From positions 1 to 64,000 of the forward strand of contig CAZTOW010000049.1 of the NCBI GenBank assembly GCA_964615375.1: DNA of 64,000 nt, in the 5' to 3' direction. The DNA comes from CAZKWG01 sp964615375. GTDB taxonomy: Bacteria; Myxococcota_A; UBA796; CAZKWG01. This document shows, piece after piece, positions 42,859 to 51,714 of this stretch. Both the position numbers and the translations under genes were made by a program. The first letter of the stretch is position 1; every line of letters begins with the position of its first letter. The notes below the pieces were generated by a model, which was given only the letters and a program-made list of their open reading frames with translations, was not told the origin of the DNA and ran no database searches.

Positions 42859-44094
42859 TCAGCGAACACAAATCTCCGTCCAGGCGTCGCCGGACGAGGT
42901 GCAAGAGATCTCCCCAGACACCTGAAGGCAGTCCTGAGGATCTGGCATCAGATCGCTAATCTCGACGAAGATCGTCGCCTCCGCCGACCCGGTGTAGGAG
43001 CTGCCAACTCCGGTTGTCGTCGCGGTGAGGCTCGTGGACGATGAGTATGAGTACGCGGTCGCATCTGGGAGGTCGACCGAGATGTCGGGCGAGCAGTAGG
43101 AACTGCTGCTCGTGTAGGCGTAAGCATACGTGGCGCACACGCCGTAGCTCGACCCTGAGGCGAACGGATCGTCATCCCCGCACACCGCCAGTACGGTCAC
43201 CACGTCGCTGGTGCTCGTGCTGCCATCTTCGACGGTAAACGCGATGGTGTCCAGGGACAGACAGCAGTTCGCGCTGTCGTCTGCGCCGTCCGCGAGGCCG
43301 TCGCAGTCCTCGTCGAGGTCCGCGTCGTCCCAGAGCTCGACGGCGTCCGGGCTCACCGCCGGATCGGCGTCGTCACAGTCTTCACAGTCCGGCGAACCGT
43401 CGCCATCAGCGTCGTCCACCTCTTCGGCGGAGAGAGTCCCGTCGCAGTCAGTGTCTACCCCGTCACAGAGCTCCTCTGCGCCAGGGTAGACGGTGTCGTC
43501 GGCGTCGTCGCAGTCATCGCCCGCCTCGACGTACCGTGAGGATGGAGCCTCGCATGCGGTCCACGTGAAGTCGGTACCCCCCACCCCATCACCATCTCGG
43601 TCGTAGTACCAGGTGGTCTCCTCTCCGATGTCGGGGTCCGTGTCGTCGCAGTCGTCGTCACAGGTGACGAGTCCACCTTCTGGGCACCCGTACCCCACAG
43701 TCGATCCAGCTCCGCACCCGTCGCCGTCCGAGTCCTCGTATAGCCACCCCTCACCCTCGATGAACGACGACTCTTCTGAGTCCGTCAGCCCGTTGCAGTC
43801 GTTGTCAACCCCATCGCAGACCTCTTCTGCGCCTGGATTGATCGTCGCGTCCCGGGGCGCGCAGTCGGATGGCCAGCGATAGCCGTCCCCATCGGGATCC
43901 CGGCCCATTCCTCCGGGGAACGGCAGCTCACCAGGAATGTGGAAAGCGCCGAACGCTCTCCCTTCGCCTGGTGGCGCGACGCGCTGCCCCTGTCGCTCGG
44001 TGGAATGCTCGTCGCCGGTCGCGCATCCGACCAGCAGCATCAAGAGGAATGAGTTGAGCGAGGCTCGATATTCTGTGTAGAAACAGGCATTCAT
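42859..44094 (-). CDS. Surface lipoprotein with metal-binding repeats
   Basis: The 411-aa protein has a lipobox (LLMLLVGC) and tandem metal-binding repeats of the DCDD / PGAEE(V/L)CDG / DNDCNG type, through about residue 270. A C-terminal domain rich in Ser, Tyr and Thr (AYAYTSSSSYCSPDISVD) follows, with paired Cys, probably an Ig-like or adhesive fold. Its first ~170 residues are nearly identical to the lipoprotein at 40095-42027, even at base level, so the two arose by recent duplication while their C-termini diverged. Such proteins are frequent in Myxococcota. Confidence 0.85.
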   Translation of the reverse strand: MNACFYTEYRASLNSFLLMLLVGCATGDEHSTERQGQRVAPPGEGRAFGAFHIPGELPFPGGMGRDPDGDGYRWPSDCAPRDATINPGAEEVCDGVDNDCNGLTDSEESSFIEGEGWLYEDSDGDGCGAGSTVGYGCPEGGLVTCDDDCDDTDPDIGEETTWYYDRDGDGVGGTDFTWTACEAPSSRYVEAGDDCDDADDTVYPGAEELCDGVDTDCDGTLSAEEVDDADGDGSPDCEDCDDADPAVSPDAVELWDDADLDEDCDGLADGADDSANCCLSLDTIAFTVEDGSTSTSDVVTVLAVCGDDDPFASGSSYGVCATYAYAYTSSSSYCSPDISVDLPDATAYSYSSSTSLTATTTGVGSSYTGSAEATIFVEISDLMPDPQDCLQVSGEISCTSSGDAWTEICVR

Positions 44095-44212
44095 GTCGAT
44101 TCTCCACGCCGTTGGGCAGATTGGGGTCCCCCTACCAGGGGTCCGATAGCGCTCAACATGTAGAAGCGCGCCGCCCTCGCCTGCTCACAAGACCGCGTCG
44201 ATTTTCTTGCGG

Positions 44213-46153
44213 TCACATCCCCCCGCCGAAGAAGACATAGGCCGATCCGATGCTGACCTCGATGATCACGTCGTCTCCCGCAGCGTCTGCGCTCAGGATC
44301 ACGTCTCCATAGCCATCGGCGTCCAGGTCACCGAGCGCCGTGCCCCGCCCGAGCTGGTCGAACGCATGCTCGCCGAAGAAGCGCCCGTCGGTCTCTCCCA
44401 CGGTGAAAGTTCCGGAATCCGGTCCATGGAGCAGCGCAGCCCGGCCGGTCAGGCTCTCCTCGTCGTTCCCCGCGGCGTAAGCCCCTGCGAGCACATCGTC
44501 GTAACCATCTGCATCGACATCGGCGCCTCCCGCCACAGACCAGCCCAGGAAGCCGCTCTCGGCCTCACCGTAGATGGTGGCAGCGGCATTGGCGACGTCC
44601 TCAATGTCCATCGGACCCCGGATCACATAGGTGGCGCCGCAGTGGTTGCGGTCATCGTGGTCCGCGCCATAGGCCCCCACGACGACGTCTCGATAGCCGT
44701 CGGCGTCCCAGTCTCCTGCTCCGGCGACCGAAAAGCCGAAATACGCGCTGTCGCCCGACCCAACAACACGAGCATCCGCGTCTGCGAGCGTCATGGAGTC
44801 GCCCGCAGGACCCGCCACGAGGTAGACCGCTCCGGCGTCGTTCCCCGGTCCCTGGTGGTTCAGGGCGCCCACCACGAGGTCGTTCAGCCCGTCTCCATCG
44901 ATGTCTCCTGCGTTCGCCACCGCGTTGCCGGAAGCGTCCCCCATCTCCTCGCCCACCAGAGTCGTGCTTGCCTCGGCTGGGCTCAGGGTGCCGCTCACGG
45001 GGCCGCTGAAGAGAAACGTCGCGCCCTGTTGTCGTGATCCACACGCGTCGCAGTAGTTCACGGCGCCGACGACCAGGTCATCAACCCCATCTCCGTCGAA
45101 ATCCCCGCCCGAGATCGATGCGCCAAACCTCAGAGCACCAGTACCCACGAGGACCGCGAGCGCGTCGGCCTCGGTCAGTGCATCCGCTACCTGCGGATCG
45201 ACCAGCCAGACGCGACCATCATCATCGTACGCGTGCTCTTCCGCGATGGCGACGACTCCCCCCCCGCCTCCAGTGGTGTCCCCGACGCACGCGACGGCGT
45301 AGCCACTCTCGTCGTTGCCAGAGTCTGGGACGGTGATGCCCGGAGAGAACCGAGCCTGGCGCAGCGAGGAGACATCAGCTCTGAAGTCGCCGGTGATGAT
45401 CACGGTCTCGCCTGGCTCCTTCCCAGTGGCGATCCCGGGTGCCCCAGCCCCCCCGAGTGTAGGGCACCACGCGACGGCGTATCCGGCGCGTTCCCATAGC
45501 GTGATGTCGAGGACTCCGTCGTCGGCCGGCGAGAACTCGCCGCGGAGATCGCAGCCGTTGGCCGTTCCATCGCAGTCCTGATCGACTCCATCGCTGCATT
45601 GCTCCTCGGCCTCAGGGTGGATGGCCGTGTCTTCGACCCCGTCATCCGGGTCGGTGCCGTCTTCACAGTCCCCGCCGACATCGACTCTGCGATCATCGGC
45701 CAGATCGTCGCAGCTCGCCGCCTCTGTGCCGCCCCAGCCGTCGCCGTCCATATCGAGGTACCAGCCCGCGATGTCTACGGCGTCGGCTTCATCGACCTCG
45801 CCGTCGCAGTCATCGTCTCCCGCGTGGTCGCAGCGCTCGTCCGCGCCAGGGTAGATGGTCGGGTTGGTGTCGTCGCAGTCCACACCCTCCTTGAGGCAAT
45901 ACTCCTTGCAGTCCATCTCGCCGGAGTCGCAGTCCACGGCCTTGGGAGCTGGCACGACGCAGTAGCCGTCCCCATCCGCGTCATCATCCCTGCCGTCGCA
46001 GTTCTGATCGACGTCATCGTACCAGATCTCCAACTCCTGCGCCCCAGGGTGTATGTCGTGGTCGTGGTCGTTGCAGTCGCCGTCGGACACGGTGTAGCCG
46101 TCTCCGTCCAGGTCGACGCGCGAGAGCGAGCAGGCGATCAGGAGCAGGATCAT
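44213..46153 (-). CDS. Lipoprotein with metal-binding repeats and FG-GAP propeller
   Basis: The 646-aa protein begins MILLLIACSLSRVD, with a very short signal and lipobox (LIAC). Metal-binding repeats (DCNDHDHDIHPGAQE, DCDDTNPTIYPGADE) fill the first ~210 residues. The rest is a row of FG-GAP/integrin-alpha-like blades with calcium loops: GGDFDGDGVDDLVVGA, AGDIDGDGLNDLVVGA, AGDWDADGYRDVVVGA, GADVDADGYDDVLAGA and LGDLDADGYGDVILSA. It should form a surface beta-propeller. Its ATG overlaps the stop of the caspase-like gene, tying it to that operon. Confidence 0.88.
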   Translation of the reverse strand: MILLLIACSLSRVDLDGDGYTVSDGDCNDHDHDIHPGAQELEIWYDDVDQNCDGRDDDADGDGYCVVPAPKAVDCDSGEMDCKEYCLKEGVDCDDTNPTIYPGADERCDHAGDDDCDGEVDEADAVDIAGWYLDMDGDGWGGTEAASCDDLADDRRVDVGGDCEDGTDPDDGVEDTAIHPEAEEQCSDGVDQDCDGTANGCDLRGEFSPADDGVLDITLWERAGYAVAWCPTLGGAGAPGIATGKEPGETVIITGDFRADVSSLRQARFSPGITVPDSGNDESGYAVACVGDTTGGGGGVVAIAEEHAYDDDGRVWLVDPQVADALTEADALAVLVGTGALRFGASISGGDFDGDGVDDLVVGAVNYCDACGSRQQGATFLFSGPVSGTLSPAEASTTLVGEEMGDASGNAVANAGDIDGDGLNDLVVGALNHQGPGNDAGAVYLVAGPAGDSMTLADADARVVGSGDSAYFGFSVAGAGDWDADGYRDVVVGAYGADHDDRNHCGATYVIRGPMDIEDVANAAATIYGEAESGFLGWSVAGGADVDADGYDDVLAGAYAAGNDEESLTGRAALLHGPDSGTFTVGETDGRFFGEHAFDQLGRGTALGDLDADGYGDVILSADAAGDDVIIEVSIGSAYVFFGGGM

Positions 46154-47652
46154 CGCACACCCCAAGCCGCCACCCGGCGCCGAATGGAGACCGAGAGGGA
46201 CGGCTCCACCTCCCACGCTTCATCCACAAGTGGAAGGCGCGCTGCCAGCTCTACGCCGATCAGCCAGCGACTCACCTCGACATGCCCGCCGAGACCGGCG
46301 AGGCCGAGGAGGCCATATTGGGAGGCGCTATCGCGCCAGAGTACATCGCCTCCAGGTACGGCCTCTGGCCAACGTCCGAGCACACCGACGCCTATCAGGG
46401 GACCGAGCTCGAAGCGGTCGAGTCCGCTCGGCCCAGCGCTCACGGCTCCAATGCCGAGGCCGACGGTGCTCAGCAGGCTGGCGTTTGGGAATCGGACGCC
46501 GTCCACGCTGCCGATCCCCCAGCCAAGCCGAGCGCCGAGCTCGAGGCGGTAGAGGCCCAGGTCACGAGGGACCCATCCGAGTTCCACGGACGCGGCGAAA
46601 GGCGAGCTCAGATCTGTACCAGAGGCGGCGATGGACGACCCCAGATAGAGCTTGCCTGGTGGATCTTCTGTCAGCGCATCCGAGCGGAACTCCTCACCGG
46701 CTCGGACACGCACGAGGGCGGTGAGCGGCGCGTGATCTTCCTCCAGGACCGCCACACGCACCAGCCCCGGCGCGACGTCGGCAGCCTGGCCACGATACCC
46801 CCGGACGTCCACCTGATGGGAGGCACCGTACACCAGGGCCCGATCAGCGGACCGCTCCTCGCCCAGCAGCACGAAGCGCTCCCGCCCCCGCACGTCGAAC
46901 AGCGCTTGCGGCCGCTGGCGGTTGGACGTGCGGGCCGCGGTCGCGCTCAACGCGAACAAGGCCCACTCAACGCTGGTCACGGCGCCATTGCGGTCCGCAT
47001 CCGCCCGGTAACTCCCCCCCGAGAGCTCAGCTCCTGCAAGAAGCGCTTCGGTGAAGAAGCCGTGCTCAGCGTCCGCAGCTGCGCAGTCCAGAGGGGCGGT
47101 GGCATAGACGAGCGCCCAGACACCAGGATGGCCCCAGGTCTCGAAGGCCGAGGGAGGTGGTGTGTAAGGTCGTCCCGAGGTGGGTGTCCTACAGGCGTCG
47201 ATCAGGATGAGCACGTTCCTGGGTGGGAACTCGGAGAGCCCTTGAAGGAGGATGCTCAGAGGGACGGCTTTGGACTCCGGATCGGTCGCGCTCGACTCGG
47301 AGGACTGAAAGTAGAGGTCCCATCCCCCCGGCGCGCGACTATTGGCGACGGCGATGGCATGGCCGGCATAAAACACGATCAAGCTGTCGTCGAGACCGCG
47401 GCCATCGGTCGCGCTTCGAAGCGCGCTGCGCAGCTCTCCCTCGGTCACGAAGCCGCTCAACTCCGTGACGTCAATGGTGCTCCTGGACTGGCGGAGCACC
47501 TCAGCGATGGCGTCCGCATCCGCTGGTGCGCTCTCCGACCCGGGACGCAGAGCCGGATCCTGATAGGCGCCGACGCCGATCACGAGCGCGCGGTGCTCCG
47601 CAGCGCCCGCGTAGACCATGGGAGCGAACACGCCGACCGACACCATGAGCAT
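46150..47652 (-). CDS. Exported caspase-like (peptidase C14) protein with barrel-like C-terminus
   Basis: The ~500-aa protein has a signal peptide (MLMVSVGVFAPMVYAGA). Next comes a caspase-like domain: HRALVIGVGAYQDPALRPG, SLIVFYAGHAIA with the catalytic His, and VLILIDACRT with the catalytic Cys. The C-terminal ~200 residues have alternating hydrophobic strands with Gly and aromatic ends (YRLELGARLGWGIG, LLSTVGLGIGAVS), as in small outer-membrane barrels. Start could be ATG 47652, ATG 47646, or a TTG at 47661 with better spacing to GGAGG. It follows the anti-sigma-like membrane protein gene and overlaps the FG-GAP gene. Bacterial caspase homologues often act in regulated cell death or signalling; an exported one is uncommon. 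Confidence 0.82.
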   Translation of the reverse strand: MLMVSVGVFAPMVYAGAAEHRALVIGVGAYQDPALRPGSESAPADADAIAEVLRQSRSTIDVTELSGFVTEGELRSALRSATDGRGLDDSLIVFYAGHAIAVANSRAPGGWDLYFQSSESSATDPESKAVPLSILLQGLSEFPPRNVLILIDACRTPTSGRPYTPPPSAFETWGHPGVWALVYATAPLDCAAADAEHGFFTEALLAGAELSGGSYRADADRNGAVTSVEWALFALSATAARTSNRQRPQALFDVRGRERFVLLGEERSADRALVYGASHQVDVRGYRGQAADVAPGLVRVAVLEEDHAPLTALVRVRAGEEFRSDALTEDPPGKLYLGSSIAASGTDLSSPFAASVELGWVPRDLGLYRLELGARLGWGIGSVDGVRFPNASLLSTVGLGIGAVSAGPSGLDRFELGPLIGVGVLGRWPEAVPGGDVLWRDSASQYGLLGLAGLGGHVEVSRWLIGVELAARLPLVDEAWEVEPSLSVSIRRRVAAWGVR

Positions 47653-47657
47653 CGCTA

Positions 47658-49415
47658 TCAAGGAGCCTCCAGTATGTGAATCGCGCACATAGCGGGCATG
47701 CAGGCCCACGCCCCCCCGACGTCGCGGAACGGCTCAACTGACCCGACCCCGACGATGAAGATGTACCTTCCTCGCTCACGAATGGGCCAGGGTCCTCCCA
47801 ACTCGACCTTGCCCGCGGCGGGAACGATCCCTTCGCCGATGAGCTGTGGCTCAGCCCTGTCCGCAACCACCCAGGCTCGCAGATGTGCGCCTACGTCGGC
47901 CTCTCCCGAGACCTGAATCTGATCGCCGACTGAGAGAGAGGGACCAGCCTGGAAGCTCTTCTCTCCGACCTTGCGGACCAGCTCCATGGAGGGAGCGACC
48001 TCCGTGGTCCCGCGATAGCCGATCCTCGGCATGTCCGTGGCGTCGGAACCCCAGGGTCGAACGAACACAAGCGCGAGTGCCGCCGCCGTTGCGAGGGTGG
48101 GGATGATCACCCTCCAAGACCAGCTCACGTGCATCGGTTTCGGCCAGGCGCTCGCCGCAGCCGCGACGGCGTCACGATATACCTCCCACTCTGCGAGGGC
48201 ATGCCAGTCCTCGGCGCAGGTTTCGCAGGCCAGGAGCTCGCGCAGGGCGGTTATCTGCTCGAAGTCGAGACCACCCCCTCGGAGCATCGGTCGGAAGCTC
48301 CGAATCCTCGTGTGGTGTTCGGCGGGGTGTGACGGCGCGGACGCAGCGCGCTGCGCCCCTCCTGCGCCGTTCGCCCCGGAGTCCTCTCGCCTCTGGTCGA
48401 GTCGCTCCGCTGCTGCGCGCCCTGCCAACCAGGCCAGCTCCAGCAGCGCTTCCCAGCGATCCTCACCGTTCGGGAGCTTTCTGAGCTCCTCCTCGACGTT
48501 GCGACGATGCACCAACACGTTGCACAAGAAGGCGCGCTCCTCGGCGCTCGCCATCAGCTCCTTGATCGCCATTTCCAGCGCCGGCCGGATCAGCTCCACT
48601 GCCCCCTCCACAGAAGCAAGCGCGCGATCAGAAGGAAAAATGTCGAGTCTACCTTCCAATACCTCTGGCCGCTGGAATGCCGCCCAGCGCCTGAGGTGAA
48701 GGTTCAGGCCCCGTGACGCCTCGAAGCGGAGCGCAAGCCGCCTTCGCACTCGGCCGACCTCGTTTCGGTTCGGACCACGAGGATCGAAGCTGGTATTCGA
48801 GATGCCCGCCATCCACTGCATGACCCCCCAGATGACTCCGGCCCGCGCACGCCGATCGACCAGGACCCAGAGCTGGGCGAAACGCAGGGGAAGCGAAGTG
48901 AACGCGTGCTCGAGCAGATTCATCGTAGCACCTCCGTGCTTCTCAGAGTCGAACTCCTCATGGGGCCACTTCTGAGCTCGCCGCCCATCGCCCTTGAGCT
49001 TGTACTTCACTCCGGTCTGCAGGTAGGTGTCCGCGTTATCCGCCTCAAAGTCCCTTTCAGGCTCTCGAAAATTTGGACAGGGCCTGGTCCGATCGGCAAA
49101 CTTCCGGTGTACGTCCTCCACCACGTCGAGGGCCGCGATCCAGCCGCGCGCGTAGTCCCCGAAGAGCCACGTAGCGAAGAGGCCCAGCCCGGTCAGCCCC
49201 CGCTCGGGGCCACGTTCAGGCCAGACCCGCCAGGTGCCGATGTCCCTGTCCGCGTCCTCCACGTCGACGTCCCTGCCCCAGCGCGCGCACCAGGCCTCGG
49301 CCTGGACCTGGATGGCCTGGCGCTCCTCAACGGACAGGTGACTGACCGCGCTCAGCTCTTTGGCTACATGGTCATGGAGTCGCGCGCGGCGCCGCTCGTC
49401 GAGAATCGCGCTCAT
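47658..49415 (-). CDS. Membrane protein with anti-sigma-like zinc-finger and sigma-like region
   Basis: The 585-aa protein starts at ATG 49415 with AGGAG upstream. The N-terminal half is cytoplasmic and helical. A segment LLACETCAEDWHALAEWE near residue 415 resembles the HxxxCxxC-type part of anti-sigma zinc fingers, and one transmembrane helix (RVIIPTLATAAALALVFV) follows. The outer ~120 residues are beta-rich (VGDQIQVSGEADVGAHL, RERGRYIFIVGVGSV). The layout fits a sensor that holds a regulator at the membrane. It sits just upstream of the caspase-like gene, a partnership also seen for other bacterial caspase homologues. Confidence 0.68.
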   Translation of the reverse strand: MSAILDERRRARLHDHVAKELSAVSHLSVEERQAIQVQAEAWCARWGRDVDVEDADRDIGTWRVWPERGPERGLTGLGLFATWLFGDYARGWIAALDVVEDVHRKFADRTRPCPNFREPERDFEADNADTYLQTGVKYKLKGDGRRAQKWPHEEFDSEKHGGATMNLLEHAFTSLPLRFAQLWVLVDRRARAGVIWGVMQWMAGISNTSFDPRGPNRNEVGRVRRRLALRFEASRGLNLHLRRWAAFQRPEVLEGRLDIFPSDRALASVEGAVELIRPALEMAIKELMASAEERAFLCNVLVHRRNVEEELRKLPNGEDRWEALLELAWLAGRAAAERLDQRREDSGANGAGGAQRAASAPSHPAEHHTRIRSFRPMLRGGGLDFEQITALRELLACETCAEDWHALAEWEVYRDAVAAAASAWPKPMHVSWSWRVIIPTLATAAALALVFVRPWGSDATDMPRIGYRGTTEVAPSMELVRKVGEKSFQAGPSLSVGDQIQVSGEADVGAHLRAWVVADRAEPQLIGEGIVPAAGKVELGGPWPIRERGRYIFIVGVGSVEPFRDVGGAWACMPAMCAIHILEAP

Positions 49416-49420
49416 CGGGC

Positions 49421-50140
49421 TTACTCCTGGCTGAAGCTCACGTCGATGCAGCGCGAGCCCGTGTTGTCGGTCCATGTGTCGTCCTCGTGCACGATGTCGA
49501 TGGTGACCTCCTGCGCGGCCAGCACAGGGAACGCCAGCACATAGGGCCGCGTCGCGCAGTCCGCCTCCTGCTGCACGACCCCCTCGCCGTCTACGTACCA
49601 GTCCAAGGCTCCGCCCCCAGCTCCACAGCTCGTGCGGCTCGAGACGAGGTATCCGCTGTAGGGCACATCAAAGGTGAAGGAGGTGCTGTCGTCGTCCAGC
49701 GGATCTGCGCAGAAGCTGGCGATCACGTCACCGGTCCTCACCGTCTGTCCCGGGTCGTAGTAGACACAGCCCGTAACGGTACCTTCGCCTGTGGTGCTCG
49801 CAAACTCCTTCGAGTAGTGGAGCGCCACGAGGCGGGTCCCCCAGGCCCCCTGTGCGTTTGTCATGAGCTCGCTGCTCCGCCGGCCGCCTGTCGCCTCCGC
49901 GTGGTAGACGCTCGCGTGCGTGCCCGTCAGCAGCGGCACGTAGAGGACACCGGCCACCCGGAGCTCGAGCCAGCCGCTCGCGGTCTCCTCCGGAGTGGTC
50001 GAGACCAGGATCAGGCGGCCGTCTCGAGCGAAGTTCACGGTCCACGAGTCGGTCGCGGCCGTGTCGTCTGGCGTCGAGATGCAGCCAATCAAGGTCGGGG
50101 TCGCGTGGGCGAGCGAGAGCATGAGGGTCAGGACGAGCAA
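49421..50140 (-). CDS. Exported protein at the head of the caspase operon
   Basis: The 239-aa protein has a short signal peptide (MLVLTLMLSLAHA). The mature part contains several Cys (GCVYYDPGQTV, SFCADPLDDD, RTSCGAGGG, ADCATRP, SRCIDVSF) that may form disulfides and is predicted beta-rich. No known domain. Its stop is five bases before the ATG of the anti-sigma-like gene, so it leads the operon of four genes down to 44213. It may be a surface ligand or sensor for the membrane protein. Confidence 0.7.
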   Translation of the reverse strand: MLVLTLMLSLAHATPTLIGCISTPDDTAATDSWTVNFARDGRLILVSTTPEETASGWLELRVAGVLYVPLLTGTHASVYHAEATGGRRSSELMTNAQGAWGTRLVALHYSKEFASTTGEGTVTGCVYYDPGQTVRTGDVIASFCADPLDDDSTSFTFDVPYSGYLVSSRTSCGAGGGALDWYVDGEGVVQQEADCATRPYVLAFPVLAAQEVTIDIVHEDDTWTDNTGSRCIDVSFSQE

Positions 50141-50226
50141 ATAGTCACCTGAAGGATGGCAGGAACGCTGTCATGGTTGAGAAGCGCGAGAAGCGCCTCT
50201 GCTCACAACGAGCAGGAAGAATCTCT

Positions 50227-51648
50227 TCACGAGTTTGTGTGGCTGGCACTTAGCGCCCTGGTCCAGCCGCCCCCCTCCAGCGCCTCCAGGCGCGCGAGGA
50301 GCTCGGTGGCCTGGAGCCGCGCTGGCTTCGTCCCGTGCGATACCAGAGCGTCGATCACCCTCCGGTAGAGGCGCGCCGACTCTGCCGGGTGGCTTCTCTC
50401 GAGCGACACCGCGACCGCGACCGCCGTGGGCCGCCAGACGCCTCCCTCGAGCCCGTCGAGCGCAGCCAGCGCGCCCTCGGCGTCTCCGAGCTCGGCCCGG
50501 ATGCGCGCCTGGAAGGGTTGGAGCTTCTTCGCGCTGCCGTGCAACTCGCCGAGCTGGGCGAGCACGCTCGGCCAGCGCCCCGCCGCGCGAGCCTCCGTCC
50601 GCAGCCGCTCGTAGCCGGCGCTGGTGGGGTTGCGCTGAAAGGTCCACACCTCCCTCGCCAGCTCGTCGGCGTTCGCCGGCAGGTCCGCGCCTCGCCGCCG
50701 CAGCCAGTCGCGCGCGCCCGAAGAGGGCCAGTCCAGCAGGAGGCCGTGATCGCGCACCGCAGCCTCGGCCTCCGCAGCCATCCCCGCCGCGACCAGCCGG
50801 TTCGCGAGCCCGAGCAGATCCGCTCGGTCCGCGCCGCGCACCAGCGCCACGGCCTCCTCCGTCCGACCCTGCCCGAGCAGCAGCTCCAGCCGCGGCCCGT
50901 CCAGGCTGGCCTCGGTGTAGAGGGCATCGAGCTCGGCGGCCTCCAGGTCCGGCCCCAGGAGCGCCAGCACCAGGCGCCCTCCCTCCTGTCGGCCCCAGCG
51001 GCCGTGCTCCCGGCTGATCTGTGGCAGCGCGCCCCGCACCCAGATCGCGATCTGTCGCCGCTCGTCGCGTGTGGCATGGGTCATCAACGCGCGCTCCGAT
51101 GGACGGCCCAGGCCATAGCCGCCGTGATCGAGCGAGTCCCAGCGATAGACCCCGAACAGCTCCCGCAGCAACGCCTCGCGCTCGAGGGGGCCGGCGCTAC
51201 CTTCCAGGCAGCGTCCGAGGCCCTCGATGCACTCGATGGCGATCCCGGCGATCTGGCTCTCCTCATCCCAGATCTGGTGGTAGCGGGCAAGGATGGCCCC
51301 GATGATCGCGACGAAGACGACGCGTGCGTCCGCGGTCGCGCCGTCCTTCAAGTAGCCCTCCCCCAGCGCGACGATGGGCCAGAGCTCGCGGCGGGCCAGG
51401 CCAGCGGCGCGCCACTCGAAGCGCATGGAGCCGAGGATCTGGTTGACCTGCCGTGTGATGACCGCGCCGTCCACCGGCTCGCGCTCGCCGGGCAGCGGCA
51501 GCATGACCAGCTCCTCGCCCGCAGGGGCATGGTTCACGAGGCGGTGAACCAGGGCGATGAGCTGGTCGCGGTCCAGGCTGGCCAGGCGGACGTCCAGGGT
51601 CGGCGGACCGGAGGATGCGCGGTGATCGTGCTCGAAGGCGCTCATCAT
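50227..51648 (-). CDS. Helical repeat protein of unknown function
   Basis: The 473-aa protein is rich in Ala, Leu and Arg. It starts near ATG 51648 or 51645 with GAGGGC upstream. An N-terminal LDVRLASLDRDQLIALVHRL and RWDSLDHGGYGLG resemble the region after SWIM zinc fingers in a group of bacterial proteins, but no zinc finger is present here. The C-terminal 300 residues look like TPR-type helical pairs (LLGQGRTEEAVALVRGADRA, LVAAGMAAEAEAAVRDHG). It is divergent from the PD-(D/E)XK gene with only 66 bases between them, so they may share control. Confidence 0.65.
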   Translation of the reverse strand: MMSAFEHDHRASSGPPTLDVRLASLDRDQLIALVHRLVNHAPAGEELVMLPLPGEREPVDGAVITRQVNQILGSMRFEWRAAGLARRELWPIVALGEGYLKDGATADARVVFVAIIGAILARYHQIWDEESQIAGIAIECIEGLGRCLEGSAGPLEREALLRELFGVYRWDSLDHGGYGLGRPSERALMTHATRDERRQIAIWVRGALPQISREHGRWGRQEGGRLVLALLGPDLEAAELDALYTEASLDGPRLELLLGQGRTEEAVALVRGADRADLLGLANRLVAAGMAAEAEAAVRDHGLLLDWPSSGARDWLRRRGADLPANADELAREVWTFQRNPTSAGYERLRTEARAAGRWPSVLAQLGELHGSAKKLQPFQARIRAELGDAEGALAALDGLEGGVWRPTAVAVAVSLERSHPAESARLYRRVIDALVSHGTKPARLQATELLARLEALEGGGWTRALSASHTNS

Positions 51649-51714
51649 GCCCTCATAGGTGCGCGCCGGCTGAGAGGCAAGGGTTCGTGTGCGGCCTCGT
51701 TGGAGCACGGCACG

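Noticed and set aside
44213..46153. Repeated acidic coding units considered as a CRISPR or DNA tandem array
   Set aside because: The periodicity is in the protein (calcium-binding repeats) and the units vary in length and sequence; no spacer-like structure.
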